From the NCBI GenBank assembly GCA_015178975.1, contig WHVD01000162.1:116700-180699 (forward strand): a stretch of 64,000 bases of DNA, in the 5' to 3' direction. Made by a program: the position numbers and the translations under genes. This stretch comes from Hysterangium stoloniferum (taxonomy: Eukaryota; Basidiomycota; Agaricomycetes; Hysterangiales; Hysterangiaceae). Shown piece by piece: positions 63,725-64,000 of the stretch. The notes under the pieces are model-generated. The model saw nothing but the letters and a program-made list of their open reading frames with translations, was not told the origin of the DNA and did not search any database. Every line of letters begins with the position of its first letter. Within the stretch, counting starts at the first letter, position 1.

Positions 63725-64000
63725 TGTTATGACCGTGTTGCAACCTGACGGTCCCCGAGGTTATCACTGTCTATTGACATTTCAAGTTAGTGTTCAAGCC
63801 ACCACATTGGAAACTGTCAGGCTCCCAATGCTGATGTATGCTTTCACAGTGATCAAACTCTGTTTACACCCCCGTCAAAATATACTCATACTATCTGGTT
63901 AAACTCTGATACATCCCTTTTTATTATGATGATTCATTCTACTCTATGTTTCACATATGTCTATATATACTTGTAACCCTCAGACTATTTCCTTTTCTCG
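63725..64000 (+). repeat. Partial LTR of the gypsy-3 family, decayed
   Basis: TGTTATGACCGTGTTGCAACC and onward matches the gypsy-3 LTR with many C-to-T changes. It runs off the window. It shows that the family was active before gypsy-3 as well. Confidence 0.88.

Noticed and set aside
1-64000. CRISPR arrays, bacterial operons or rRNA.
   Set aside because: No spaced identical repeats of the right type, and introns and repeat classes are those of a fungal nucleus.
1-64000. Classical RIP as the source of transitions.
   Set aside because: The examples seen by eye are mainly CpG changes; a context count would be needed, and basidiomycetes usually show CpG decay instead.

Overview
The window looks like a transposon graveyard from a filamentous fungus, most likely a basidiomycete (Agaricomycetes). 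The evidence is chromodomain Ty3/gypsy elements of the Tf1 type, fungal Zn(II)2Cys6 clusters, introns of about 40-70 nt, and one host gene whose N-terminus resembles the MLKL-NTD/HeLo-like bundle of agaricomycete signalling proteins. Older repeats show many C-to-T and G-to-A changes that create TGA stops, as expected of methylated CpG decay. No rRNA, confident tRNA or CRISPR was seen.

Layout. 1-19346 is one nest. A decayed gypsy relic (G0, minus strand) was split by a solo LTR (D2, 1357-12432, TSD GGGTT), which was itself hit by a Tc1 element (1770-3364) and by a full-length gypsy (gypsy-1, 3624-11930, TSD TTAAG). G0 was also hit by a copia element (12829-17923, TSD GGTTG) and a solo LTR (18018-18586, TSD GATTT). 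19347-28233 is the only host-like stretch, with a few short-intron genes between about 21.1 and 25.2 kb. 28234-31037 holds nested solo LTRs and an 11-bp minisatellite. 31584-48391 is a second full-length gypsy (gypsy-2, TSD CAAGG), itself inserted beside a copia gag relic and carrying two solo LTRs plus the most unusual object of the window. 48392-52509 is LTR debris. 52510-59888 is a younger gypsy (gypsy-3) with CpG-rich coding sequence. 59889-64000 is more nested LTR debris.

The candidate new system is a 6,439-bp element at 37326-43764 ('element X'). It has 675-bp terminal DIRECT repeats, each beginning GGAGG and ending CCTCC, and a 3-bp target duplication (ATT). It carries five intronless, closely packed open reading frames: a DDE (DDE_Tnp_4/Harbinger-like) transposase with a C-terminal chromodomain, a PD-(D/E)XK nuclease-like protein, two small unknown proteins and a 511-aa protein with weak resemblance to replication-initiator (Rep) proteins. 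The genes converge on a central near-perfect inverted repeat with 289-bp arms. A solo 675-bp repeat with its own 3-bp duplication (AAT) sits 2.3 kb away. The three repeat copies are almost identical and no frame is broken, so the element is young. I know of no described family with this combination.

Other themes. All gypsy copies carry an antisense, intron-containing gene with coiled-coil and Zn2Cys6 features between the integrase/chromodomain and the 3' LTR. Both gypsy subfamilies have an 11-nt primer-binding site complementary to a point 33 nt downstream of the LTR TATA box, the signature of Tf1-like self-priming.
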